A DNA stretch of 64,000 nt from DASUPK01 sp963819715. GTDB lineage: Bacteria > Actinomycetota > Thermoleophilia > Solirubrobacterales > 70-9. The position numbers and the translations under genes are program-made. A model generated the notes under the pieces. The model searched no databases. It was not told where the DNA came from and worked only from the letters and a program-made list of their open reading frames with translations. Positions 56,560 to 64,000 of this stretch are shown here, piece after piece (within the stretch, counting starts at the first letter, position 1; every line of letters begins with the position of its first letter). The stretch is taken from the NCBI GenBank assembly GCA_963819715.1, contig CAWFXE010000002.1, positions 1 to 64,000 of the forward strand. The letters are read 5' to 3'.

Positions 56560-56961
56560 CTACCCCGGAGTCTCGAGCGGCACCTCGAACCAGACGTGGG
56601 TGCTCCCCTCGTACACGGCCCAGCTGGAAGTGAGCTTGTCGACCAGCGCGAGGCCGCCCCTGCCGCTCTCGACGCCGTTCTTGATCTGGGGGATCGCGGC
56701 CGCCGGGTTGCCCTGATCCGCCACCTCGCCGCGAATCGCATCGCTTCCCCGCACGACCGTCAGGGTGATCGGCTTCCCGGGGCCGTGCTTCACGGAGTTG
56801 TTCACCAGCTCGGTGACGACGGCTACGAGATCCCCGCGGGCCGGCTCAGGGAGGTTGCTGAAGCGCTGCCGGACGGCCTCGCGCGCCTGAGACCCTGCCC
56901 CCCTATTGGGCGAGAGCACGAGGCGAAATTCATCGGCGTGTGCCGTCGTCTTCGGTTCCAT
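56560..56961 (-). CDS. Anti-sigma-factor-type serine kinase (HATPase_c_2)
   Basis: 133 residues of the RsbW/SpoIIAB GHKL fold: DLVAVVTELVNNSVKHGPGK (N-box), GEVADQGNPAAAIPQIKNGV (G1) and ESGRGGLALVDKLTSSW (G2). It likely binds ATP and a sigma factor or anti-anti-sigma. A STAS-type protein is encoded far away at 59609; no partner sigma gene is next to it. Confidence 0.85.
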   Translation of the reverse strand: MEPKTTAHADEFRLVLSPNRGAGSQAREAVRQRFSNLPEPARGDLVAVVTELVNNSVKHGPGKPITLTVVRGSDAIRGEVADQGNPAAAIPQIKNGVESGRGGLALVDKLTSSWAVYEGSTHVWFEVPLETPG

Positions 56962-57035
56962 CCATGGAAGACGCCAAAGAGCATCCAGCTCTCCTACACA
57001 CCATAAGCGCCAGGGACGCCTGAAAGGGAACGCTC

Positions 57036-57962
57036 TTAGTCGGAGGTGAGATGCCTGCCCAGGAACTCCAGCTGCGCCTCGACCGCGCGCTCGTGCCCCT
57101 CGAGGTAGGGCGCGTAGTGACCGCCGGGCATGTGGACGACCTCCCCGCGCGGGGCGCGCTCCCCGGCGCGGACCAGGGGCGCCGGCGGAGCGACGCCGTC
57201 ATCGTCCGGAGCGATGACGAGCAGCGGGCACTCGACCCGCGACGCGTAGCGGGCCGGCCGGTAGAGGCCGATGCGAAGCGCCGAGCTCGTCGCCACCTCC
57301 TGCTGCCATTCCGGGTAGCGGTTGCCCGGGTTGAGGGCCCCCGACCCGTTGAGCGAGTCCGGGGTGGTCAGCGCCGCGACCGTTCCTCGCTCCCCGGCGA
57401 GCGGGACCAGGAGCGGGTCGCGGCCCAGCAGGCCGCCGATCGCGTCGAGGGCTCCGCGAGTGATCAGGCGGAGCGACGAGAGGGGCGTCGTGTGGCGGAA
57501 GCCGTTGGGCGCGGAGGCCGGGCCGTCGGCCAGGGCCGAGACCGCGATCGCGGCGCCGAGCCCCTTGTCGCGGGAGGCAACCGGGAAGACGTGGCCGCCG
57601 GAGAGCGAGAAGCCCCAGACCGCGACCCGGGAGGGATCGACGTAGGGCAGCGTCCTCGCGACCTCGACGGCCGCCAGGAAGTCGTCCTGCTGCTCGCCGA
57701 CGTGGACGACCTGACGCGGGCTCCCCCCGCTCTCGCCCAGACGACGGAAATCGAAGGCCAGCACCGAGAACCCGGCCTGGTTGAAGCGCTCGGCGAACCG
57801 GTCGGTGCCCGGCTCCTTGGCGACCGCCAGGCCGCCGGCCATGACGACGCAGGCGCCGTTCGTGCCCGGGTAGTGCCAGGCCGCGCACTGCTCCTTGCCG
57901 GAGCGGAAGTGGACCTTCTCCCGAGTGCTCGTTGCCGTTGCTTCGATCGCCGTGGCTGCCAT
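57036..57962 (-). CDS. Alpha/beta-hydrolase family protein
   Basis: 308 residues. VWGFSLSGGHVFPVASRDKG holds the nucleophile elbow GFSLSGG, GTNGACVVMAGGLAVAKEPG the oxyanion region, CPLLVIAPDDDG the acid region and HMPGGHYAPYLEG the His region. It resembles acyl-peptide-hydrolase/dienelactone-like esterases. ATG 57962 has AAGGAGAGCGTCC upstream. It is divergent from the TetR gene, which probably controls it. Confidence 0.85.
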   Translation of the reverse strand: MAATAIEATATSTREKVHFRSGKEQCAAWHYPGTNGACVVMAGGLAVAKEPGTDRFAERFNQAGFSVLAFDFRRLGESGGSPRQVVHVGEQQDDFLAAVEVARTLPYVDPSRVAVWGFSLSGGHVFPVASRDKGLGAAIAVSALADGPASAPNGFRHTTPLSSLRLITRGALDAIGGLLGRDPLLVPLAGERGTVAALTTPDSLNGSGALNPGNRYPEWQQEVATSSALRIGLYRPARYASRVECPLLVIAPDDDGVAPPAPLVRAGERAPRGEVVHMPGGHYAPYLEGHERAVEAQLEFLGRHLTSD

Positions 57963-57991
57963 GGACGCTCTCCTTGTTCGACGGGCTGACA

Positions 57992-58017
57992 ATACAGTTG
58001 TATCGCAATTACGATAC
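57992..58017. promoter_or_regulatory. Operator region of the hydrolase/TetR divergent pair
   Basis: GTATCG (58000-58005) and CGATAC (58012-58017) are perfect arms, and ATACA (57992) pairs with TGTAT (57999). CTGACA (57986) and TACGAT (58010) form a possible plus promoter with an 18-base spacer, ending a few bases before the TetR ATG. A TetR dimer here would control both genes. Confidence 0.65.
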
Positions 58018-58023
58018 GGGCGT

Positions 58024-58611
58024 ATGGCGGTTGCCGCCTCACAGACCCAGGAGCGGATCCTGGACGCCGCCCTCGAGGGCTTTGCGCGCGACGGCGCCGC
58101 GGCGACCTCGATCCGCGACGTCGCCTCGGCGGCCGGCGTCTCCCCCGGGCTGGTGCAGCACTACTTCCCCTCGAAGTCGGCCCTGCGCGGCGCGGTCGAC
58201 GAGCACGTCAAGGCGATCGCGCGAGACGCGCTCGGCGTCCATGAGTTCGAGGGCGACGTGGTCGAGGACCTGGCCGAGCGCCTGACGGCGCTGGTCGCGG
58301 AGAACTTCGTGGCGCTCCGCTACGTCGCCCGCGGTGTCTCGGAGGGCGACCCGGCCGCCATGGCGATCTTCGACACGCTCACGCAGCTCTGCCGCGACCA
58401 GCTCGCGGAGCTTCAGAAGCGGGGAATGCTGCGCGCCGATCTCGACCTCGAGTGGGCCGCGCTCCACACCGTGCTCATCAACCTCGGCACGGTGATCATG
58501 GAGCCGGGCGTGAGCGCCCAGCTAGGCAAGCCCTTCCTGACCGATCGTCAGGTCGAGCGCTGGAAGGTGGCAACGACGAAGCTCTTCGTGGAGGGCGAGA
58601 TCAGACGCTAG
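58024..58611 (+). CDS. TetR-family regulator
   Basis: 195 residues. N-terminal TetR helix-turn-helix: RILDAALEGFARDGAAATSI and VASAAGVSPGLVQHYFPSKS. A C-terminal ligand domain of about 140 residues follows (VTALVAENFVALRYVARGVS-like helices). ATG 58024 gives the canonical TetR start. It sits 62 bases from the divergent hydrolase and directly after the palindrome, so it probably regulates both genes. Confidence 0.9.
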   Translation: MAVAASQTQERILDAALEGFARDGAAATSIRDVASAAGVSPGLVQHYFPSKSALRGAVDEHVKAIARDALGVHEFEGDVVEDLAERLTALVAENFVALRYVARGVSEGDPAAMAIFDTLTQLCRDQLAELQKRGMLRADLDLEWAALHTVLINLGTVIMEPGVSAQLGKPFLTDRQVERWKVATTKLFVEGEIRR

Positions 58612-58646
58612 CCGGGCGGCATTCAAGTCGGGACCGCGTGGCGTCG

Positions 58647-59612
58647 ATGGGCCTGGACATGCCTCGATCCCGGGCCTGTTGGCCCAGCGCGCGGCTGGTC
58701 GCCCTGGCGATGGTCGCGGCACTCGCGCTCCTCGCGTCCGCCCCCGCTCAGTCCAATGCCCTCCGTAGGGGCCCGATTAGCTGCACGATCCACGGCACGC
58801 CGCATCGTGACCGGCTGATCGGCACGCCCCACCGGGACGTCATCTGCGCCGGGGGCGGGCCGGACATCGTGCGCTCACTCGGCGGCAACGACTACGTATT
58901 CGGGGGCCAGGGCGCGGACGTGATCAGCGGCGGCTCCGGCAGCGACCACCTCCTTGGAGGCCCGGGCAACGACCGCATCCGCGGTGGCGCGGGCGACGAC
59001 TTCCTCTACGGCGAGACCGGCGACGACCACCTGACCGCAGGCCGGGGCGCGGACGCCCTGTTCGGCGACGTGGGCGATGACGTGTTGAGCGGCGGTCCGG
59101 GTGTCAATCACTTCAGCGGCGGCCTCGGCGCCGACCGGGGCGATCCGAACGACGCCCTCGACTATCCCGAGTGCCCGAATGTCCGGCTCGGGTACTGCAA
59201 GATCAGCCTGCACGTCGACATCCCCTTCAGCTTCTACTGCCCGTCCTTCAGCACGAGCTTCGGCCTGTGCGCGGGGAAGTCCAGCGGCACTCCGGACTGG
59301 TCCGTGTACGTCCAGTCCCTGCCGGCCACCTTCGCCCAGTTCGGCTGGATCGACGGAGGCGGGCACAAGGAGACGCAGTACACCGCCGTCCAGGCTGTCG
59401 TGCCAACCGCCCTCCTACAGGGATGGGTGCCGCACGCCTCATCCCCGGCCTTCGCCATCGATCGCGCCTACACCGTGTTGAACCCCGGCTTCGGCTTCAA
59501 CACGCCGCTCGGGGCCTATCCCGGCACGCCGGGCGGTCCGCTGTGGCTCAACTTCGTCAACGGGTACGTCGGCGCCGACATGTACATCGACGGCTACCTC
59601 GCGCGCGCCTAG
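58647..59612 (+). CDS. Secreted RTX (hemolysin-type Ca2+-binding) repeat protein
   Basis: 321 residues. A signal peptide (LVALAMVAALALLASAPAQS) is followed by about ten nonapeptide repeats GGxGxDxhx such as LLGGPGNDRIRGGAGDDFLY and SGGPGVNHFSGGLGADRG, which form a Ca2+-binding beta roll. The C-terminal 140 residues (LHVDIPFSFYCPSFSTSFGL, FGWIDGGGHKETQYTAVQAV) match no family I know. Its stop overlaps the convergent STAS gene by 4 bases. Confidence 0.85.
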   Translation: MGLDMPRSRACWPSARLVALAMVAALALLASAPAQSNALRRGPISCTIHGTPHRDRLIGTPHRDVICAGGGPDIVRSLGGNDYVFGGQGADVISGGSGSDHLLGGPGNDRIRGGAGDDFLYGETGDDHLTAGRGADALFGDVGDDVLSGGPGVNHFSGGLGADRGDPNDALDYPECPNVRLGYCKISLHVDIPFSFYCPSFSTSFGLCAGKSSGTPDWSVYVQSLPATFAQFGWIDGGGHKETQYTAVQAVVPTALLQGWVPHASSPAFAIDRAYTVLNPGFGFNTPLGAYPGTPGGPLWLNFVNGYVGADMYIDGYLARA

Positions 59613-59980
59613 CTGCCGGCGACCCAGTCCCTGGCCTCGCCCTCGGCGTCCATCTCGAACACCTTCACGTCGCCGGGAACGGCCCAGGCGAACAGTCGCA
59701 TCGACTTGGCGATCCAATCGACGCCGGTGACGAAGGCGAAGCGCTTCCAGGCGGAGCGGTCCTTGAGCTCGATTGAGAGCCCGGTCTTCACGTCCTCGAA
59801 CAGGGCCTCGGGCTCCAGGCCGTCGAAGTCCGGGAGCACGAAGATCACCCGGGCCTCGCCCGAGGTGACCGCCTCCTTCAGCGCCGGCTCGAGAACGCTC
59901 TCGTAATCGTCCTTGGTCAGCTTCCCCGAGGCGCGCAATCCGATGACACCGCTGGGCACGTCGTCGATCCTCTCGATCAT
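59609..59980 (-). CDS. SpoIIAA-like (STAS fold) protein
   Basis: 123 residues: MIERIDDVPSGVIGLRASGK, LTKDDYESVLEPALKEAVTS, RVIFVLPDFDGLEPEALFED and VKVFEMDAEGEARDWV. This is the SpoIIAA-like family, a STAS-related fold without the phosphorylated Ser of anti-anti-sigma factors. ATG 59980 has AGGAGGAGAG upstream, a strong ribosome site. Function uncertain. Confidence 0.9.
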   Translation of the reverse strand: MIERIDDVPSGVIGLRASGKLTKDDYESVLEPALKEAVTSGEARVIFVLPDFDGLEPEALFEDVKTGLSIELKDRSAWKRFAFVTGVDWIAKSMRLFAWAVPGDVKVFEMDAEGEARDWVAGS

Positions 59981-60006
59981 CTCTCCTCCTTGTCGATGGT
60001 GAAATT

Positions 60007-61336
60007 TCACCGGGTACTTACCGTCTCCTCGAACGCCTCGACAAGGTCCAGGAGCTCCTCGCATTCCCACACCCGTCCCCACTTCCTTTCATTGAGGCGC
60101 TTCACGATCCCAGCCTCCTCGAGCCGGAGCAGCGCCGCCTGGACCGCGACGTGGGACTTCCCGGTGAGCTTCCGAGCCGCCGCGACGTCGATCACGGGCT
60201 GCTCGGGCAGGCTTCCGACAAGCTGGCGAGCCGCCGAGTCGCGCCGCGGCTGGCCCAGTCGCTCGAGCCAGCGCTCCTGGAGCTCTTCGATTGAGCTGGC
60301 GAGCTGTTCCGCCTCCAGAGATGCTCGCGCTGTTGCGTCGGCGAACGTGACGCACCATGGACTGACTTCGCCTTGGCTGTAAGCGCCGAGACCCCCGATG
60401 TAGTTGCGGGGTTCGGTCCCCAAGACCAGGCTGATCGGAGGAACGTAGGCCTCGATCTCCCCGCGGCGGCGGAGAATCGTGTAGATCAGCGCCCGGCCGA
60501 CGCGCCCGTTCCCGTCCGCAAACGGATGGATGTTCTCGAACTGGGCGTGGGCGATCGCGGCCTGGGCGACGGCGGCGAGGTCATCCCGAGCGATGAACGC
60601 GCACAGGTCCTCGAGCACACGGGGAACCTCAGTGGGCGGCGGAGGAATGTAGTCCGCCCCAATCGGGTTGAAGTCGCTGCCTCCGATCCAGTTCTGCTGG
60701 TCGCGGATCAGGCCCGCGATCTTCCGATCCACGGTAAACCGGAGAAGGAGCCGGTGGATCTCCAGGATGCTCTCAACCGAGAACGGGGAACGAGACGCGC
60801 CCAGCTGGATCGCTCGCTTCATCGCCTCCACATTCCCCAAGACCTCGGCGGCCCGGTTGTCCCCGCCTCGCCGTTCCGATTCGGCATATGCGGCACGGGC
60901 GAGGCGGCGCTGTGAGACCTCGATCCCCTCGATTCGGGATGAGGCCGCACTTTCCGAGCGCAACAGATTGCTGGCCAGTGCGTTGAGCGATGCAATACGT
61001 GGCTTGGAGGTATCAAGCCGGGTGAGGGCCTTCGCGGCAGCCGTGACCGACGCGACCGCATCATCGTCGAGTGGAAACTGCTGGGCCGCGATTTCCGCGG
61101 GAACGAAGGCTCGGTACCGTCCGCCCGCGCGATTCCGCCGGCCCCCCGGGGCGCCGGGATTCGCGGGCCAGATCAGCTTTTCGTAGCGCCCGAGCGCGTC
61201 AAGTTGAGTTGATTGTGGAGCGATGATGTTCCTTTCAATCCTTTCGGAGCTTTGTAAGGTTATCGGATGATCCTTACGAAGCGCAAGAAGCAGTGAGAAC
61301 CTCGTTGCGGGGACCCCGGCGAGCCGCTTCGCAATC

Positions 61337-61338
<2 letters not shown>
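60007..61338 (-). CDS. Fic-domain protein with intrinsic inhibitory motif
   Basis: 443 residues. Fic active site HPFADGNGRVGR (about residue 272) is complete, so AMPylation or a related transfer is expected. The inhibitory helix motif SSRIEG lies N-terminal to it (about residue 134), typical of self-inhibited class II Fic enzymes. A C-terminal winged-helix domain (LTGKSHVAVQAALLRLEEAG) follows. The ATG at 61338 is the only usual start before the conserved part and overlaps the divergent ABC start; a later non-standard start is possible. Confidence 0.88.
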
Positions 61339-62103
<765 letters not shown>

Positions 62104-62107
<4 letters not shown>

Positions 62108-62469
62108 GACGAGTCGGAAGCGGGGAGCTCCACCTCGAACTCCTGCCCCGCATGAGTGTCCGGCCCAAACTCGTCTGACGTCGCGTGCGCCTCCCACCAG
62201 AGCCGGCCGTGCGCCGAGCTGAAGGTCGGCTTGGCGTCAGCCGGCAGCTCGATGGAGAACTCATAGGACTCGCCGGTCTCGAGCGCGCCCTTGTGCAGGG
62301 ACCCGCCGGGGACGCTGATCGAGGTGCCACCGTAGTCCGCGGTGGAGTCGCGGTAGAGGAGGAACGCCTCGAGCCCCCGGGAGCGGCCACCATCGGTCAC
62401 CTTGACCGCCCCCTTGACGGTGTCGCCTGGCTTGTAGCGCTCCTCCTCGACGTTCACCTCCAGCTTCAC
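62104..62469 (-). CDS. Arrestin-like/Spo0M-like protein, second of a tandem pair
   Basis: 121 residues, all beta: MKLEVNVEEERYKPGDTVKG, GGRSRGLEAFLLYRDST, GESYEFSIELPADAKPTFSS and LWWEAHATSDEFG. The fold pattern resembles the arrestin-like halves of sporulation-control protein Spo0M. GTG 62469 overlaps the stop of the gene before it (GTGA), so the two are coupled and may form a heterodimer equal to a two-domain protein. Confidence 0.65.
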
Positions 62470-62822
62470 GGCAGCACCTCCAGCGCCTTGTCGCGCTTGG
62501 GGTCGAGGCGCAGGCGCTTCGCGTCACGGGCCGAGATCGTCCAGCGGAACTTGAGCGTGTCGCCCTCGTGTGAGAACGGGGCGTCCGCGGGGACTCGAAA
62601 TCTGAACGTCTGCATCGGGTCGGAACTGGAGGCGGGCTGCCACTCCTCGAAGGCCACGGCGCTGGCCGTTTGACGGACGACCCTGTCGGGGCTGTCCGAC
62701 TCCATCTGCCGCTGCTCGTAGGCGTAGAGCTCGTCGCAGACGAGCCCCACCTTCAGGCCGTCTCCGAACTTCTCGGAGTCGGTGATCGTCAGGGTGGCCT
62801 CCACCTCGTCGCCACGCCGCAA
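62466..62822 (-). CDS. Arrestin-like/Spo0M-like protein, first of a tandem pair
   Basis: 118 residues from TTG 62822: RRGDEVEATLTITDSEKFGD, GLKVGLVCDELYAYEQRQME and FRFRVPADAPFSHEGDTLKF. The frame remains open upstream (SHFEISSDVEQLRRGDE) into the gap after the DUF899 gene without a standard start, so the true N-terminus may be longer. It pairs with the following gene. Confidence 0.6.
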   Translation of the reverse strand: MRRGDEVEATLTITDSEKFGDGLKVGLVCDELYAYEQRQMESDSPDRVVRQTASAVAFEEWQPASSSDPMQTFRFRVPADAPFSHEGDTLKFRWTISARDAKRLRLDPKRDKALEVLP

Positions 62823-62916
62823 TTGCTCGACGTCGCTGGAGATCTCGAAGTGCGATTTCCGCTTGAACAGTGCCGTCTGCTGCTCCCGAGCTGATCCTAC
62901 GCCCTGCGGCGAGGAA

Positions 62917-63660
62917 TCAGTCCGGGTACTCGTCCTTGCGCATGACGCTGGGCGCCTCGGGCTGCTCCTTCGGCGTGCGAGCCAGAAGGAACGAGTGGAA
63001 CGGCGCCACGAACGGGTCGGGAGCCATCACCTGGTAGGTCAGGTAGACGGTCCCGTTGTCCTTGGCGAAGGCGATATAGCCCGGTCCCTCGCGCAGGCCG
63101 TCCTTCAGCTCCGCGCCGATCTGCTCGCCCCAGTCCTGGAGCCAGTCAGGCGGGTCCTCGATCATCTCCTTCACCCCGGGGATCTCTCCCGACATCGCCT
63201 GCTCGGGGGTCATCGCCAAGCCCATGTCGAAGGGAAAGTCGCTCTCGTAGGTCGAGACGTAGGGGAACTCCCAGCCCATCCGCTTCTTGTAGGCCACGAG
63301 CTCGTCGATCGGGGCGCGCGAGAAGCAGAGGAAGGTCACGTCGCTGTGGTTCAGGTGTACCAGCGGGCCGCTGAACTCGTCCCCGAGGCTCGTGCAGCCC
63401 GGACAGGCGCCCTTCGTGTAGTCGGGCCCGTACATGATGTTGTAGGCGAGCAGCTGCGAGCGTCCGTCGAACAGCTCGGCCAGGGACTTCTTGCCCTCCT
63501 CGGTGTCGAACTCGTACTTCTTCTCCACCGGGACCCAGGGCAGCTCGCGCCGCTTCTCCTTGATCTCGTTGTTGCGCTCGGCGTGCTCGGCCTCGAGCTT
63601 CGCGAGCTCCGCCCGCGCCGCCTCCCATTCCTCTCGCGTTCCGGTCTTGTGCTCAGGCAT
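62917..63660 (-). CDS. DUF899 thioredoxin-fold family protein
   Basis: 247 residues. EEWEAARAELAKLEAEHAER, ELFDGRSQLLAYNIMYGPDY, GACPGCTSLGDEFSGPL (CxxC thiol site) and FPFDMGLAMTPEQA mark DUF899, thioredoxin-like proteins of unknown role. ATG 63660 follows AAGGAGGAGCCGAT. It is the first gene of a minus-strand group that includes the Spo0M-like pair. Confidence 0.9.
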   Translation of the reverse strand: MPEHKTGTREEWEAARAELAKLEAEHAERNNEIKEKRRELPWVPVEKKYEFDTEEGKKSLAELFDGRSQLLAYNIMYGPDYTKGACPGCTSLGDEFSGPLVHLNHSDVTFLCFSRAPIDELVAYKKRMGWEFPYVSTYESDFPFDMGLAMTPEQAMSGEIPGVKEMIEDPPDWLQDWGEQIGAELKDGLREGPGYIAFAKDNGTVYLTYQVMAPDPFVAPFHSFLLARTPKEQPEAPSVMRKDEYPD

Positions 63661-63830
63661 ATCGGCTCCTCCTTGATGGGGACACACCAATTGAGACTGC
63701 GGATGGACGCGAGACTCATCGGACCGTTACCCCAGCATTGAGGATGGCGAAACTCATCCGCCATCGATCGGAAGCGCTGCTCGTCGAGCTTGCCGCGATG
63801 GTCGGCGGCGAGGCGTATCCGACGCGTTCG

Positions 63831-64000
63831 TTAGCTCTCGATGGGAATCGTGGCTGACGCTGCGCCTCGGATCACAACTTGGGTCGCCGGATCGTCGCCA
63901 ATTTCGAAGTTCCCTTCGACCTTCTCGGGCGTAATTACCGCTCCGCCCATGTCGGGCTCATCCACTTCGAGCGCAAGGACAATGGATTCTGGGTCGCCCG
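63831..64000 (-). CDS. Partial hypothetical protein (runs off right edge)
   Basis: The minus-strand frame gives 55 C-terminal residues, DPESIVLALEVDEPDMGGAV, EGNFEIGDDPATQVVIRG and ASATIPIES, then TAA at 63831. The start lies beyond base 64000. No family recognised. Confidence 0.6.
   Translation of the reverse strand, partial: GDPESIVLALEVDEPDMGGAVITPEKVEGNFEIGDDPATQVVIRGAASATIPIES

Noticed and set aside
63744..63857. Small plus-strand frame MAKLIRHRSEALLVEL
   Set aside because: 37 codons, no properly spaced ribosome site and overlap with the partial minus-strand gene.

Overview
The window is one contiguous high-GC bacterial segment of about 60 protein genes on both strands. There is no rRNA, tRNA, CRISPR array, transposase or phage gene that I can see. 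High GC, GTG/TTG starts, an ArsC with the N-terminal helical domain of mycothiol-type actinobacterial enzymes, glutamine synthetase III, 11-nt-period PHO boxes and many zinc-ribbon or secreted proteins suggest a soil actinobacterium, perhaps Thermoleophilia/Solirubrobacterales. That placement is inference; nothing in the window is a phylogenetic marker.

Layout. (1) 1-6.9 kb is an arsenic island. arsR-arsM and an R2/ferritin-like oxidase gene run left; arsC, GAPDH, arsJ, acr3 and a TIM-barrel gene run right. The two arms diverge from a 17-bp palindrome lying between overlapping promoters. Together they would reduce arsenate, export arsenite, export 1-arseno-3-phosphoglycerate and methylate As(III). 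(2) 6.9-16.85 kb carries a first pst set (pstS opposite pstCAB), three zinc-ribbon proteins (one fused to a secreted phosphoesterase), a flippase-like membrane protein and a pyruvate-kinase-like protein. Almost every gene here is broken by single-base indels while its protein motifs stay intact, which looks like poor local sequence quality more than decay. (3) 16.85-24.4 kb is a second, intact Pho module on the minus strand: a PhoB-like regulator, a PstS-like protein, a stand-alone PhoB-type DNA-binding domain, then pstS-pstC-pstA-pstB-phoU. Four clusters of TTCAC-like repeats at exactly 11-nt period (PHO boxes) precede these units. One faces a short plus-strand stretch that ends in a strong terminator just before a cation-efflux gene.

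(4) 24.4-38.6 kb is a mixed housekeeping and membrane region: CDF efflux, UppP, M23 peptidase, two crotonases, HD hydrolase, DMT exporter, YjbQ, lipoate-ligase-like protein, phosphoesterase, TMEM175-like channel, GGDEF protein and VOC proteins. (5) 38.7-46.9 kb has glutamine synthetase III, a MarR-GNAT fusion with an operator at its start, a DUF2855 protein and several secreted proteins, some frameshifted. (6) 46.9-57 kb has a CPA1 antiporter, PAS-EAL protein, cupin, acyl-CoA synthetase, flavodoxin, DMT protein, type II NADH dehydrogenase, a carotenoid-desaturase-like oxidoreductase and an anti-sigma-type kinase. (7) 57-64 kb has a hydrolase/TetR divergent pair with operator, an RTX-repeat secreted protein, a STAS-like protein, a Fic protein whose start overlaps that of a divergent ABC ATPase, a tandem pair resembling the two halves of Spo0M, a DUF899 protein and a partial gene.

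The arsenic and phosphate parts fit together. Arsenate enters through Pst transporters, so an arsenate/arsenite/organoarsenical detoxification set beside two Pst systems is functionally coherent.
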